The notes below the pieces were generated by a model. The model worked only from the letters and a program-made list of their open reading frames with translations, did no database searches and had not been told where the DNA came from. Shown piece after piece: positions 19,978-28,552 of a stretch of DNA of 35,000 bases. The position numbers and the translations under genes are program-made. Source of the DNA: Symbiodinium natans (lineage: Eukaryota > Sar > Dinophyceae > Suessiales > Symbiodiniaceae); assembly GCA_905221605.1 (NCBI GenBank), contig CAJNDS010002824.1:120001-155000 (forward strand). The letters are read 5' to 3'. The first letter of the stretch is position 1; each line of letters begins with the position of its first letter.

Positions 19978-20126
19978 CTAAACCCTAAACCCTAAACCCC
20001 AAACCCCAAACCCCAAACCCTAAACCCTAAACCCTAAACCCCAAACCCCAAACCCTAAACCCTAACCCTAAACCCTAAACCCTGAACCCTGAACCCTAAA
20101 CCCTAAACCCTAAACCCTAAACCCCA
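19978..20126 (-). repeat. CCCTAAA / CCCCAAA array
   Basis: About 20 heptamers in small runs of CCCTAAA, CCCCAAA and CCCTGAA. Confidence 0.95.
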
Positions 20127-20134
20127 GATCCATC

Positions 20135-20197
20135 CCCGAGGTCGCGGCACTTCTCGAAGAGTAGCCATGGTGGCCACTCCGCCAACAAGCATGGCAC
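20135..20197 (-). CDS. Candidate exon VPCLLAEWPPWLLFEKCRDLG
   Basis: Minus strand: AAAG|GTG start, 21 whole codons, with a possible GA donor. Trp/Leu-rich and unlike repeat translation. Function unknown. Confidence 0.4.
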
Positions 20198-20654
20198 CTT
20201 TGGGGGGTGGGGGGGGAGGGGGCATTCTCTACATGATGGGTCCCTTTGTGGGTTTAGGGTTTAGGGTTTATGGGTTAGGGGTTAGGGGTTTAGGGTTTAG
20301 GGTTTTTAGGGTTTAGGGTTTAGGATTTAGGGTCTAGGGTTTAGGGTTTAGGGTAGATATCACTCCTGATTCCTGATAATCAGGCTCCGTATGATAATGG
20401 GATTCCCAAAAGGGACCATGATTTCGAGAAGCTCTCTTGTGGTCATCCGAATCTTGCTCCAACCCTAAACCCCTAACCCCAAACCTAAACCCCTAAACCC
20501 CAAACCCCTAAACCCCAACCCTCAGCCCCCGCCTGCCGCCGTCTTGGCTCCTCCGCTGCGCTTCGCAAAGCGCCGCAGCGCGCGCGAGGGGCCGGAGAGG
20601 TCCAAGCTGGGCCGAGGCTTCCGTGGGATTTCGGGCGATTCGGATTTTACAGGG

Positions 20655-21006
20655 TTGAGGGTTTAGGGTTTAGGGTTTAGGATTTAGGGTTTAGGTTTAG
20701 GGTTTAGGGTTTAGGGTTTAGGGCTTAGGGTTTAGGTTTTAGGATTTAGGTTTAGGGTTTAGGGTTTAGGGCTTAGGGTTTAGGGTTTAGGGTTTAGGGT
20801 TTAGGGTTTAGGGCTTAGGGGTCAGGGGTTACGGTGTTTGGCATTTTGGGCTTCGGGGGTTTTGGGTGTGGCTTGCGGGTTTTGGGGGCCACGGGCTTGA
20901 GGTTCAGAGTGGGACCCTTCTGCCCCCTAAACCCTAAACCTTAAACCCTAAACCCCAAACCCTAAACCCTAAACCCTACACCCTAAACCCTAAACCCTAA
21001 GCCCTA
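20655..21006. repeat. TTTAGGG array, spacer, CCCTAAA array
   Basis: TTTAGGG with CTTAGGG variants at 20655-20820, a 100-bp degenerate GGG-rich spacer, then CCCTAAA at 20925-21006. The GC-rich island at 20540-20640 is open on both strands, so no gene is called there. Confidence 0.9.
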
Positions 21007-21098
21007 GAGCCTAGAGCCAATGCAGGCCTTGGGGAGCTGCGGCGGATTCAGGGTTACAGGGTTTCGGATCTAGGTAGGTTGGAGGGAAGCTTCGTTCC

Positions 21099-21210
21099 CT
21101 AAACCCTAAACCCTAAACCCTAAACCCTAAACCCTAAACCCTAAACCCTAAACCCTAAACCCTAAACCCTAAACCCTAAACCCTAAACCCTAAACCCCCC
21201 CCCCCCCCCC
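21099..21210 (-). repeat. CCCTAAA array ending in C tract
   Basis: About 14 units run into a C tract of about 16 (21195-21210). Confidence 0.97.
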
Positions 21211-21229
21211 AAGAATATAAAACCTTCGC

Positions 21230-21309
21230 CTCAGACTCGGTCCCTTGGGCGACTGCCCCTTGGCCAGCTCCGCCAAGGCCTGAACGCCTCGGACCGACCC
21301 GCTGAGGGT
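21230..21309 (-). CDS. Candidate exon, 80 nt, unknown protein
   Basis: Minus strand reads TLSGSVRGVQALAELAKGQS then PKGPSL, ending AG before a GC donor. Possible helical segment. The acceptor after ATGAG is not AG|G, so the start may lie a few bases off. Confidence 0.45.
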
Positions 21310-21317
21310 CTCATTCG

Positions 21318-22005
21318 GGGTTTAGGGTTTGGTTTTAGGGTTAGAGTGTAGTGTTTAGGGTTTAGGGTTTAGGGTTCAGGGTTCAGGGTTTGGGGTTTAG
21401 GGTTTAGGGTTTAGGGTTTGGGGTTTGGGGTTTAGGGTTTAGGGTTTAGGGTTTGGGGTTTGGGGTTTGGGGTTTGGGGTTTAGGTTTAGGGTTTGGGGT
21501 TTAGGGTTTGGGGTTGAATGGTTACCAATCTTCTAAGGGGACTTGAGACCCGGTCCCAAACCCTGAAACCCTAACTCCCTAAAACCCTACACCCTAAGCC
21601 TGAAATCCGAAGGCCTCACCCGTAAATGCTCTCAACGGTTTAGGGTTTAGGGTTTAGGGTTTAGGGTTTAGGGTTTAGGGTTTAGGGTTTAGGGTTTAGC
21701 GTTTAGGGTTTAGGGTTTAGGGTTCAGGGTTTAGGGTTTAGGGTTTAGGGTCCTCATCCCTGAACCCCTCAACCTTTCTCCGCGCCGCCTGCGGTGTCGC
21801 CCCCGCCGGCGCCGGCTGCGCGGCCGCCGGCCGTGCCGCCACTCAGCGAGCCCCCGGCGCCTCAGGCGGCCTGGGCTTGAGGGTCTAGGGTTTAGGGTTT
21901 AGGGTGTAGGGTGTAGGGTTTAGGGTTTAGGGTTAGGGTTTAGGGTTTAGGGTTTAGGGTTTAGGGTTTCGGGCTTCGGGTTTCGGATCCAGGGTTCAGG
22001 GCGTA
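21318..22005 (+). repeat. Three TTTAGGG/TTTGGGG clusters
   Basis: Clusters at 21318-21515, 21638-21750 and 21885-22005. The GC-rich island at 21790-21880 is open on the plus strand as a Pro/Ala-rich stretch (PPAVSPPPAPAARPPAVPPL) and on the minus strand as Gly/Ala-rich, so its coding strand is undecided. Confidence 0.9.
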
Positions 22006-22111
22006 GGGTTTAGGGCCAGCACAGCGAATGTATATAGCAATCAGCCTGGCATCTGGATGTCTGAGCGAACATGCCGTGCAGTAAGAGACTGCACAGACTG
22101 AGCAGCAAATA

Positions 22112-22250
22112 TCATGGGTTTCCCTCTCAAAAGTACCCGAGGTTCCCTCCTTATATAACCTTAATTAGGCTTAATTATCCTTAAATAGCCTTAACTATGG
22201 CGGGAACCTAGGGGGGGGTAGAATAGAGGGGGTAGTAGGGGAACCCATGA
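22112..22250. mobile_element. MITE-B copy 2, 139 bp
   Basis: Same ends (TCATGGGTT...AACCCATGA) and the same nested core (GAGGTTCCCTCC ... GGCGGGAACCT) as copy 1. The left arm is diverged and 17 bp shorter; the right arm is well conserved. Confidence 0.82.
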
Positions 22251-22453
22251 CCAAAAGACTTCGCAACGTTCCCCCGAAATAAGGGTGCCAATGGGAGGGG
22301 GTCCCTTGCCTGTTCGAAAGTAAAGGCATCAAGCCTTTCTCTGGGCTTCAGGGGCCCTAAACCCTAAACACTAAACCCTGAACCCTGAACCCTAAACCCT
22401 AAACCCAGGACTTTGGGTTTGCAAATCCAAGTTGGGGACTGAGTTGACAGGGA

Positions 22454-22570
22454 CGTTTAGGGTTTAGGGTTTGGGGTTTAGGGTTTGGGGTTTGGGGTTT
22501 AGAGTTTAGGGTTTGGGGCTTAGGGTTTAGGGATTAGGGATTAGGGTTTAGGGTTTAGGGTTTAGGGTTT
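22454..22570 (+). repeat. TTTAGGG/TTTGGGG cluster
   Basis: About 16 heptamers with GATTAGG and TTTGGGG variants. Confidence 0.93.
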
Positions 22571-22671
22571 GCATAGGACAGGGGGGGCTCTTTCCTAAAC
22601 CCCAAAACCACTTCAAAAACCCCTGCACCCCAAACTTTCGCCGCAAGCCGCCTCTTCGGTCAAAACTGTGC

Positions 22672-22711
22672 TCCCGTGTGGGTTTTCACGGCTTTCACGG
22701 TGCCAACGTCC
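22672..22711 (-). CDS. Candidate exon DVGTVKAVKTHTG
   Basis: Minus strand: GAGAG|G start, GC donor after GGA. Short but with both splice-like ends. Function unknown. Confidence 0.35.
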
Positions 22712-23036
22712 CTCTCCCAAGAAGCCCGGGGGTTTACGAAAATAGGGGACCCCTACATTATGCCCCCAAGTAGTAGGATTGGCTTTTCAGAAGGACCCGA
22801 AGAAGGTACCCCTCATTTCGGAAACGGCCGCCTGAGCATGTCGTCTGCTGCACTTTCTGCTCACGCCCTGCACTCTAAAATCCTATACGCGACAGGTCCT
22901 AAAACCTGAGAAGCTACACCCTAGACCCTGAGATTCATGAAACGTCGTGAAACCCGTAAGCCTAAACCCTAAACCCTAAACCATCAAAACGTCGTGAAAC
23001 CCCCAAACCCTAAACCCCAAACCCTAGGGGCCCGGC

Positions 23037-23094
23037 TGTGGGAGCTGTGGCGAAAAGCGCCAGCGCGCCACAGGCGATGGCGAGGATCAGCAGC
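23037..23094 (-). CDS. Candidate exon with transmembrane segment
   Basis: Minus strand: CGCCAG|G start, reads LLILAIACGALALFATAPT, with a GC donor. The uninterrupted hydrophobic stretch would span a membrane. The frame is also open further upstream (NATNALSAR). Protein identity unknown. Confidence 0.5.
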
Positions 23095-23181
23095 CTGGCG
23101 CTCAACGCGTTTGTGGCGTTGAGGGTTTTGGGTTTAGGGTTGAGGGTGAAACCCTAAACACGAAACCCGAAGCCCCCAAAC

Positions 23182-23240
23182 CCCAGGTATCTTGATTCCG
23201 CTCTTCTCGTCAGAGCTCTGAGGCCCCGCCAGGAGGTTCC
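23182..23240 (-). CDS. Candidate exon NLLAGPQSSDEKSGIKIPG
   Basis: Minus strand: GGGAG|G start, 59 nt, with a GT donor that starts in a heptamer-like GTTTGGGG. It lies just upstream (in sense) of the membrane-segment exon. Function unknown. Confidence 0.45.
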
Positions 23241-23264
23241 CTCCCACCCAAAATTGAAAGACCC

Positions 23265-24230
23265 TAAAACCTTGACCCGACACCCTAAGGCCCTAGCCCG
23301 AAACCCTAAAACCCGAACCCGAAACCCCTAAGACCCTCAAGCCTAAACCCTAAAACCCTCACCCTGAACCTGCAAGCCCTACAACCCTGACCCTATAGAA
23401 CCCTAACCCTCCAAACCCTCCAGAATGTGTAGACTGCCTCCTGCGGCGGCTCTGGGGCACGCGTTCCATGGCTTGCGGAGGCTTGAAAGTTGAGAGGGTT
23501 TAGGGTTTAGGGTTTGAGGTTTGTGGGGTTTGGGGTTTCAGGGTTTCTAGGGTTTGGGGTTCTGGGGTTTGAGATCTGAGGGCTTGGGGTTCAGGCTTTG
23601 CAGCCATTCGACTGAAACGCCTCCTTGGTCAAGGGATTTAGGGTTTAGGGTTTAGGAGTTAGGGCTTAGGGTTTGGGGCTTAGGGTTTAGTGGCCCCGCC
23701 AATGCCATCATCATACGTGGTGCCTGAGCCCGCGTGCAGCAACAAATGCGCCCCACCTCCTGAGCCCCAAACCCTAAACCCTAAACCCTAAACCCTGAAC
23801 TCTCCATCCCCTGACCCTTAACCCTAAACCCCAGACCCTAAACCCCAACTCAACGACTTGTGGGCGCTGGGCCCCCGAAAAGGAAACGGATCACTGAATC
23901 TTCCAAGCCAGGTACACATTGGGTTACATCTGCAGGGTAGCAAGATGAAGGGTGACTTAAACCCTAAACCCTAAACCCTAAACTCTAAACCCTAAAGGGG
24001 TTCCTCCTACCTTTCCCTTCAAGGAGGGATATTCAGGGCTTCCACCCTCCAACGCGCAACGAAGCAAGATCCTTCAGCTTGCTCATGCCCTCAGGACCCG
24101 AACCCTAGCTTAAGGGGTAAAAGGGGGGAGCCCTACCTATACAACCTGTCTACCTAAGTGGCTTAAACCCTAAACCCTAAACCCCTAAACCCCTAAACCC
24201 TAAACCCTAAACCCCCAACAACCCCTAAGG
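23265..24230. other. Degenerate heptamer spacer with undecided islands
   Basis: Short CCCTAAA/CCCGAAA runs (23265-23420, 23765-23850, 23955-24000, 24165-24215) and TTTAGGG (23495-23575, 23635-23690). Islands at 23430-23480, 23695-23760, 23860-23915 and 24040-24095 are open on one or both strands (for example GMSKLKDLASLRV on minus near 24090), but none is firm. Confidence 0.5.
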
Positions 24231-24509
24231 TTCCTTATGAGGGCCCCTCCTTTAGTCCCTGAATTCATAAGTTTAACTTTGCTCGCAGTTTGTGATAGCG
24301 GCCTCGCAACTGTTTGCAGGCGCCTTGTGGCCAAATTCGACCCCCAGACCCGCAACCCCAACTGTACACCCCACCCATCATGCGGCTTAGGGTGTGGGGA
24401 TTCGGGTTTAGGGCCTAGGGTCAAGGATTTAGGGTTTAGGGTTGCTAAGCGACCCTCAAGCCCAAACTCGCAACGTCAGTCCTCCGGAACCCGAAACCCT
24501 AAACCCTAC

Positions 24510-24549
24510 CGGGCCCCAATATGTAGAAGCAGTCGCCTTCCTTTTGTTC
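24510..24549 (-). CDS. Exon of probable cyclic-nucleotide-binding domain
   Basis: Minus strand: a strong acceptor with a long pyrimidine tract (CCCTTTCTGTTTCAG|G) and a GT donor that enters heptamers. It reads EQKEGDCFYILGP. GD.FYI(L/I)..G is the conserved beta-strand motif of cNMP-binding domains in PKA and PKG regulators and in cyclic-nucleotide-gated channels. Other motifs of the domain (FGELALL, the PRAA loop) were not found in neighbouring islands, so the parent protein is unknown. Confidence 0.55.
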
Positions 24550-24751
24550 CTGAAACAGAAAGGGAACGCCGTGCAAGGGTGCCTACGAGCTTGAGCCAGG
24601 GCATCTTGATACCCATTAGCCTGTCTAAGGGTTTAGGTTGGTACCGGATTTGGTGACCTAAGGTTTAGCTTTCAGGGTATCGGGTTTAGGATCTTGAGGT
24701 GTTTGGGTTCTTAAGGTGTTTTTTCGGGGGTTCAGATTTGGGGCTTTACTT

Positions 24752-24844
24752 GCTAGGATGGCCCTTAAAACCCTCTGAAAAAAGATGCCTGAATATGAGC
24801 CTCCGAAACCCAATAAGGGAAAAAGCCCAAAGGGCCTACCCAGC
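24752..24844. mobile_element. MITE-F copy 1
   Basis: GCTAGGATGGCCCTT at the left is mirrored by AAGGGCCTACCCAGC at the right, 93 bp. It shares CCCTCTGA and CCCAATAAGG in its core with the copy at 25246. Confidence 0.7.
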
Positions 24845-25245
24845 TTGGGATGCACAGGATTTGGGGGTTTCCGAAATTAGGGTGCCTTATTGGCGTCCTT
24901 ATGAAAAGGGAATCCTACTATTTGGGACGCCTATACTCTTACGTCTCCAGTAACGAACGGTTTAAAAAGGTTATACACTCTTGTTCCTTAGTAAGGAAAC
25001 CCAAAAAAGTTTAACGCTCAACTGTCGGCGAAGTAAGTAGTATTAGGGGTCCCTCATTGTCGTAAACCCCCATGTTGGGTGGGGGGGGGCCAAGGGGCTT
25101 GGTGTCAGGTGCTGAGGGAATAGCAACGCCACCTGCACGGGAAACCCAACACCCTAAACCCCGGGGCTCAGGGTCTAGGGCCAAAACCCCCAGAAACTGA
25201 AACTCATGCAGTGCTTCTCGGACATCCAAGAATGCTCGGTCTATT

Positions 25246-25332
25246 GCTAGGATGGCCCTTGAAACCCTCTGAGATATGATCCTCTTCAACCCAATAAGGA
25301 AAAATTCTAAATGTCCCGAGGGCCTACCTAGC
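25246..25332. mobile_element. MITE-F copy 2
   Basis: 87 bp, GCTAGGATGGCCCTT ... GAGGGCCTACCTAGC. Same orientation as copy 1, about 490 bp away. It abuts a small open minus-strand island (IDRAFLDVREALHEFQ, about 25200-25244). Confidence 0.72.
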
Positions 25333-25345
25333 GTTGAGGGTTTCC

Positions 25346-25418
25346 CTAAACCCTAAACCCTAAACCCTAAACCCTAAACCCTAAACCCTAAACCCTAAAC
25401 CCTAAACCCTAAACCCTA
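25346..25418 (-). repeat. CCCTAAA array
   Basis: About ten perfect CCCTAAA units. Confidence 0.97.
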
Positions 25419-25511
25419 GAAGGCGACCACTGGCTTTGCTGCCCTTGTGGCATGTCACCCTCAGATGCACTCCGCGGAGGCGCCCGCCCTAACCCTTCTC
25501 CCTCTTTTCGG

Positions 25512-25740
25512 GGGTTCGAGCTTAGGGTTTAGGGTTTAGGGTTTAGGGTTTAGGGTGTAGGGTGTAGGGTTTAGGGTTTAGGGTTTAGGGTTTAGGGCTT
25601 ATATAAGGGCTTATAAGGGCTTTTCAGGGCTTATATAAAGGCTTGTAAGGGCTTGTAAGGGCTTGCAAGGGCTTGTAAGGGCTTGTAAGGGCCTGTAAGG
25701 GCTTGTAGGGCTTGTAAGGGCTTAAGGCTTAGGGCTTAGG
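25512..25740 (+). repeat. TTTAGGG array passing into AAGGGCTTGT decamers
   Basis: TTTAGGG at 25516-25597, then TTATAAGGGC and about nine AAGGGCTTGT-like units to 25730. The decamer looks like a heptamer derivative lengthened by TGT. Confidence 0.93.
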
Positions 25741-25845
25741 GTTCGAGAGAGCTTAGTTCAGGCTTCGGGTTTGAGTTTAGGGCCGGCCCTCTAACTAGAC
25801 CCAAGAGCAACCTAGGACTTTGTGGCTTCAAGGGGCTCATGAGGG

Positions 25846-25947
25846 AACCCTAAACCCTAAACCCTAAACCCTAAACCCTAAACCCTAAACCCTAAACCCT
25901 AAACCCTAAACCCTAAACCCAAACCCCAAACCCTAAACCCTAAAAAT
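25846..25947 (-). repeat. CCCTAAA array
   Basis: About 14 units with a CCCAAA slip near 25917. Confidence 0.96.
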
Positions 25948-25960
25948 AGAGAATAAGTGC

Positions 25961-26015
25961 CGAGTCTGGGTCCTGGCAAATCCCCAGCAGTGAGCCCGAC
26001 AACTGTGCTTCGGAG
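25961..26015 (-). CDS. Candidate exon SEAQLSGSLLGICQDPDS
   Basis: Minus strand: starts after GAGAG and ends at a GC donor. Good composition, function unknown. It lies upstream in sense of the cNMP-binding exon, but no phase link is proven. Confidence 0.4.
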
Positions 26016-26179
26016 CTCTCAGGGCGTTTGCAGGTTGAGAGTCTGAGGGCTTCGGGTTTAGGCGGGGCAGGGTCTAGAAGTCGGGGTCCAGGGTTTAGGG
26101 GATGGTGCTTTGGATGCCAGCTTTGGGGTCAAGGGCTCTTGATTCAGGGTTTCGGGGTCCGGGGTTAGGGTCATGGTGC

Positions 26180-26261
26180 CTGGAGCGCGCTGGCGGGGCA
26201 GCTCACGCAGCAGCCACAATGGGCTTGCCCCAGTGGAGCTCTGCAGTCTGCCCCCCAGCTC
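26180..26261 (-). CDS. Candidate exon ELGGRLQSSTGASPLWLLRE
   Basis: Minus strand: TATAG|G start, 27 codons plus one base, and a GC donor. Continues LPRQRAP after the quoted part. Function unknown. Confidence 0.45.
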
Positions 26262-26388
26262 CTATACAAGAGCAGCCACACACTTGAAAGGTTCACGTGT
26301 GCTCCTATGTTCGGGGCATAAGCAAGGTATGTCTAGTTGTTCCTAAACCCTGAACCCTGAACCCTGAACCCTGCATGAACCCTAACAG

Positions 26389-26511
26389 GCTAAGATGCCC
26401 GAAAGCTTATACCCCAACTCGGTGCTGAATACTCATGAGCCTTCAAGCGGAGGGGACACTGCCCAGAGCCATGTCTCTTTCGCGCCTCAGACAAGCCTAA
26501 ATGCAGCCTAA
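26389..26511 (+). CDS. Candidate terminal exon, plus strand
   Basis: AACAG|GCT start, 40 codons and a TAA stop. Reads AKMPESLYPNSVLNTHEPSS then GGDTAQSHVSFAPQTSLNAA. A low-complexity Ser/Thr/Pro tail is plausible for a C-terminus. The CCTGAAC repeats just upstream would be the intron. Confidence 0.4.
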   Translation, partial: AKMPESLYPNSVLNTHEPSSGGDTAQSHVSFAPQTSLNAA

Positions 26512-26533
26512 AGCCGAACCATGAGTTGAACCA

Positions 26534-26705
26534 TTGTTTAGGGTTTAGGGTTTAGGGTTTAGGGTTTAGGGTTTAGGGTTTAGGGTTTAGGGTTTAGGGT
26601 TTAGGGTTTAGGGTTTCGGGTTTCGGGTTTCGGTTTCGGGTTTCGGGTTTCGGGTTTCGGGTTTCGGGCAAACCCTAAACCCTAAACCCTAAACCCTAAA
26701 CCCTC
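26534..26705. repeat. TTTAGGG, TTTCGGG block, and abutting CCCTAAA
   Basis: TTTAGGG units (26536-26612), then about eight TTTCGGG units, then directly CCCTAAA (26672-26702) with only CAAA between. Back-to-back opposed repeats predict a very tight hairpin. Confidence 0.95.
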
Positions 26706-26813
26706 CAAAACCCCCCACCGAACAGCAGAGAGCGCGAAGGAGAGGCGTGGCACGCAAGGCGTGCCCTCACATGAAACAGTTCGACCTAAGCCCTGGATCT
26801 CCCGACCATAACC

Positions 26814-26916
26814 ACTTGGTACCCCAGTAACCATTTTATCAGAAAAGGCACCCTTTTTTGGGCTGGATACTTTATACGAGAACCCATACCAAAAAAAAGG
26901 GGTAGAGGGTACCACA
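26814..26916. mobile_element. MITE-G-like foldback
   Basis: CCACTTGGTACCCC at the left and GGGTACCACAATGG at the right are imperfect inverted ends. The interior holds AAAAGGCACCCTTTTTTGGG and CCAAAAAAAAGGGG. Related to the GGTACCCC element at 14568. Confidence 0.45.
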
Positions 26917-27178
26917 ATGGAGGGAAGGGTGGGGATTGGTGCTTCGGGTTTAGCGTTTCAACCTGCCAGACCGACCGAAGAGGCGCGTCAAAAACATAAA
27001 AACAAATAAATAGATAGATAAATAAATAAAAAATAAATAAAACACCATCCCAAACAATCGACACTACGATTTGCTTAAGCACCCCCCAAAAGATGGACAA
27101 GAAAAGATCCCTCTGTTGCCCTCACAAGGAGGGGGATATTTTCAATTTTGTGGAGGGCTCTTACGCAACCAGAAGCAG

Positions 27179-27300
27179 CACCCTGAACCTTGAACCATAA
27201 AGCCTAAACCCTAAATAAACCCTAAACCCTAAATAAACCCTGAACCCTAAACCCTAAAGCCTAAACCCTAAATAAGCCCTAAACCCTAAACCCTAAACCG
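27179..27300 (-). repeat. CCCTAAA / CCCTAAATAAA cluster
   Basis: CCCTAAA alternating with longer CCCTAAATAAA units. The last unit leads into ACCGCAG|G, the acceptor of the plus-strand exon at 27304. Confidence 0.9.
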
Positions 27301-27303
27301 CAG

Positions 27304-27417
27304 GTCATAAGTTACAAGACTGCCTCGCCCAATGAGCTGGACGAGGCAGGGAAGTTGCCCTCAACGGCTCAGCCCCATGCAGTGGACCTTGCGGCACTGT
27401 GGGGCTCGGCCCTGCAT
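27304..27417 (+). CDS. Exon, plus strand, possibly ankyrin-like protein
   Basis: CGCAG|G start, 38 whole codons, donor CAT|GTGGCT. Reads VISYKTASPNELDEAGKLPS then TAQPHAVDLAALWGSALH. Phase 0 at both ends joins it to 27520-27600 across a 102-bp intron made of heptamers. The run LAALWGSALH followed by GHLVQLLE faintly resembles an ankyrin repeat (ALH.AA..GHL..V..LL). That is inference. Confidence 0.55.
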
Positions 27418-27519
27418 GTGGCTTCAGGGTTTAGGGTTTAGGGTTTTGGGTTGAGGGTTGAGGGTTTTAGGGTTGAGGGTCGAGGGTTTAGGGTTTAGGG
27501 TTTAGGGTTTAGGGTTTAG
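27418..27519 (+). other. 102-bp GT-AG intron made of telomere heptamers
   Basis: Begins GTGGCTTCAG and then consists of about 13 TTTAGGG, TTGAGGG and TTTTGGG-type units, ending TTTAG. The last heptamer supplies the 3' splice site, its GG being the first bases of the next exon. Confidence 0.5.
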
Positions 27520-27600
27520 GGTCACCTGGTCCAACTATTAGAGGGGTTGCTTGATCCAGGCCAAGGGCTGAAGCTGTTGCTTTGTCCAACTACCCGGAAG
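27520..27600 (+). CDS. Exon, plus strand (GHLVQLLEGLLDPGQGLKLL)
   Basis: Twenty-seven codons from TTTAG|GGT to AAG|GTTGGG. Reads GHLVQLLEGLLDPGQGLKLL then LCPTTRK. Leucine-rich, helix-like. The acceptor is a telomere heptamer. Confidence 0.55.
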
Positions 27601-27659
27601 GTTGGGGTTTAGCTAAACCCAGGGGTTTGAAGTTGGGAGCACTCCTGAGCCAGTTTTTA

Positions 27660-27825
27660 TCAGTCACGCCAGGGATTAGGCCCTGAAACCCTGAAAACCC
27701 CCAAACACCCTCAACACCCTGGAAGCCCTGCAAACCCTAAACCCTGAAAACCCTAAACCCTGAAAACCCTAAACCCCTAAAGCCCCTAACCCCTAAAACC
27801 CCTAACCCCTAAAGCCCCCGCTCAA
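27660..27825 (-). repeat. Degenerate CCCTAAA/CCCTGAAA cluster
   Basis: Irregular CCCTAAA, CCCTGAAAA and CCCCTAA units. Confidence 0.85.
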
Positions 27826-27843
27826 GGCCCTGAAGACCGGGGC

Positions 27844-27893
27844 CCTGTCTCGGCGTTGCCATAGCGGGCCAAGAGCTCCTTCAGAGGGGGGTT
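27844..27893 (-). CDS. Candidate exon NPPLKELLARYGNAET
   Basis: Minus strand: starts after CCCAAG or, with AG|G, at GAG a few codons later; ends GG before a GC donor. A helix-like acidic/basic mix. Function unknown. Confidence 0.45.
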
Positions 27894-28160
27894 CTTGGGG
27901 CTCGGAGTTTCTGAGTTGTGCTTTAAACCCGTTGAGACTCATTGATGAATAGGTTCCCTTACAAGGAAAGAAGGGAGACTAACATTTCCCCCCAAAGCAG
28001 AAGCCAGAAGTTCCGAGGGTTTGGGTTTTTGGGGGGGGGGTTTTGGTGTTTGGGGCGGTTTGGGAGCTTGGAGGGATGAGGGCTTCAGGGGAGCTGCTAG
28101 AACTGTTCTCGGGTCTTCCGAAACCTCGAAACCCACCACGGCCGGCTCTCATCTTGGACG

Positions 28161-28296
28161 CAACAGCTTGGCGGTTCGCTCTGAATGGAACACCCTAAAC
28201 CCTAAACCCTAAACCCTAAACCCTAAACCCTAAACCCTAAACCCTAAACCCTAAACCCTAAACCCTAAACCCAACAGCTTGGCGGTTCGTTCTGAA
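28161..28296. repeat. CCCTAAA array flanked by 25-bp direct repeats
   Basis: CAACAGCTTGGCGGTTCG plus (C/T)TCTGAA occurs at 28161-28185 and 28272-28296, with one mismatch. Between them are TGGAACA and about 11 CCCTAAA units (28192-28271). The layout is that of an insertion with a target duplication. The minus strand of the island 28085-28185 is open (NRQAVASKMRAGRGG). Confidence 0.9.
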
Positions 28297-28348
28297 ACTC
28301 CAACGCCCCGTGCGCCGGCCGACAGCAGAATTGGGCTGCTTGCGCCAG

Positions 28349-28471
28349 CACATGGGTGGCTCTCTAAGTTAGGGTCCCTTTTTGGGGATCCCTTTTTTTG
28401 AAGGGTGCCGGCGTAAAATGGGTACCTCAACATTCCAAAAGGGGACCCTAACTTAGGAAACTGCCCATATG
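28349..28471. mobile_element. MITE-E, TIR CTAAGTTAGGGTCCC
   Basis: CTAAGTTAGGGTCCC at 28364-28378 is mirrored by GGGACCCTAACTTAG (28442-28456). Weaker symmetry extends out to CATGGG/CCCATATG. No coding core. Its right end is duplicated around two heptamers (28446-28510). Confidence 0.7.
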
Positions 28472-28552
28472 GAGCCCTAAACCCTAAACCCTAATTTAGG
28501 AAACTACCCACATCGTTCCACCTCCACGACGCAAACTGCGGGAGAACAAGGC

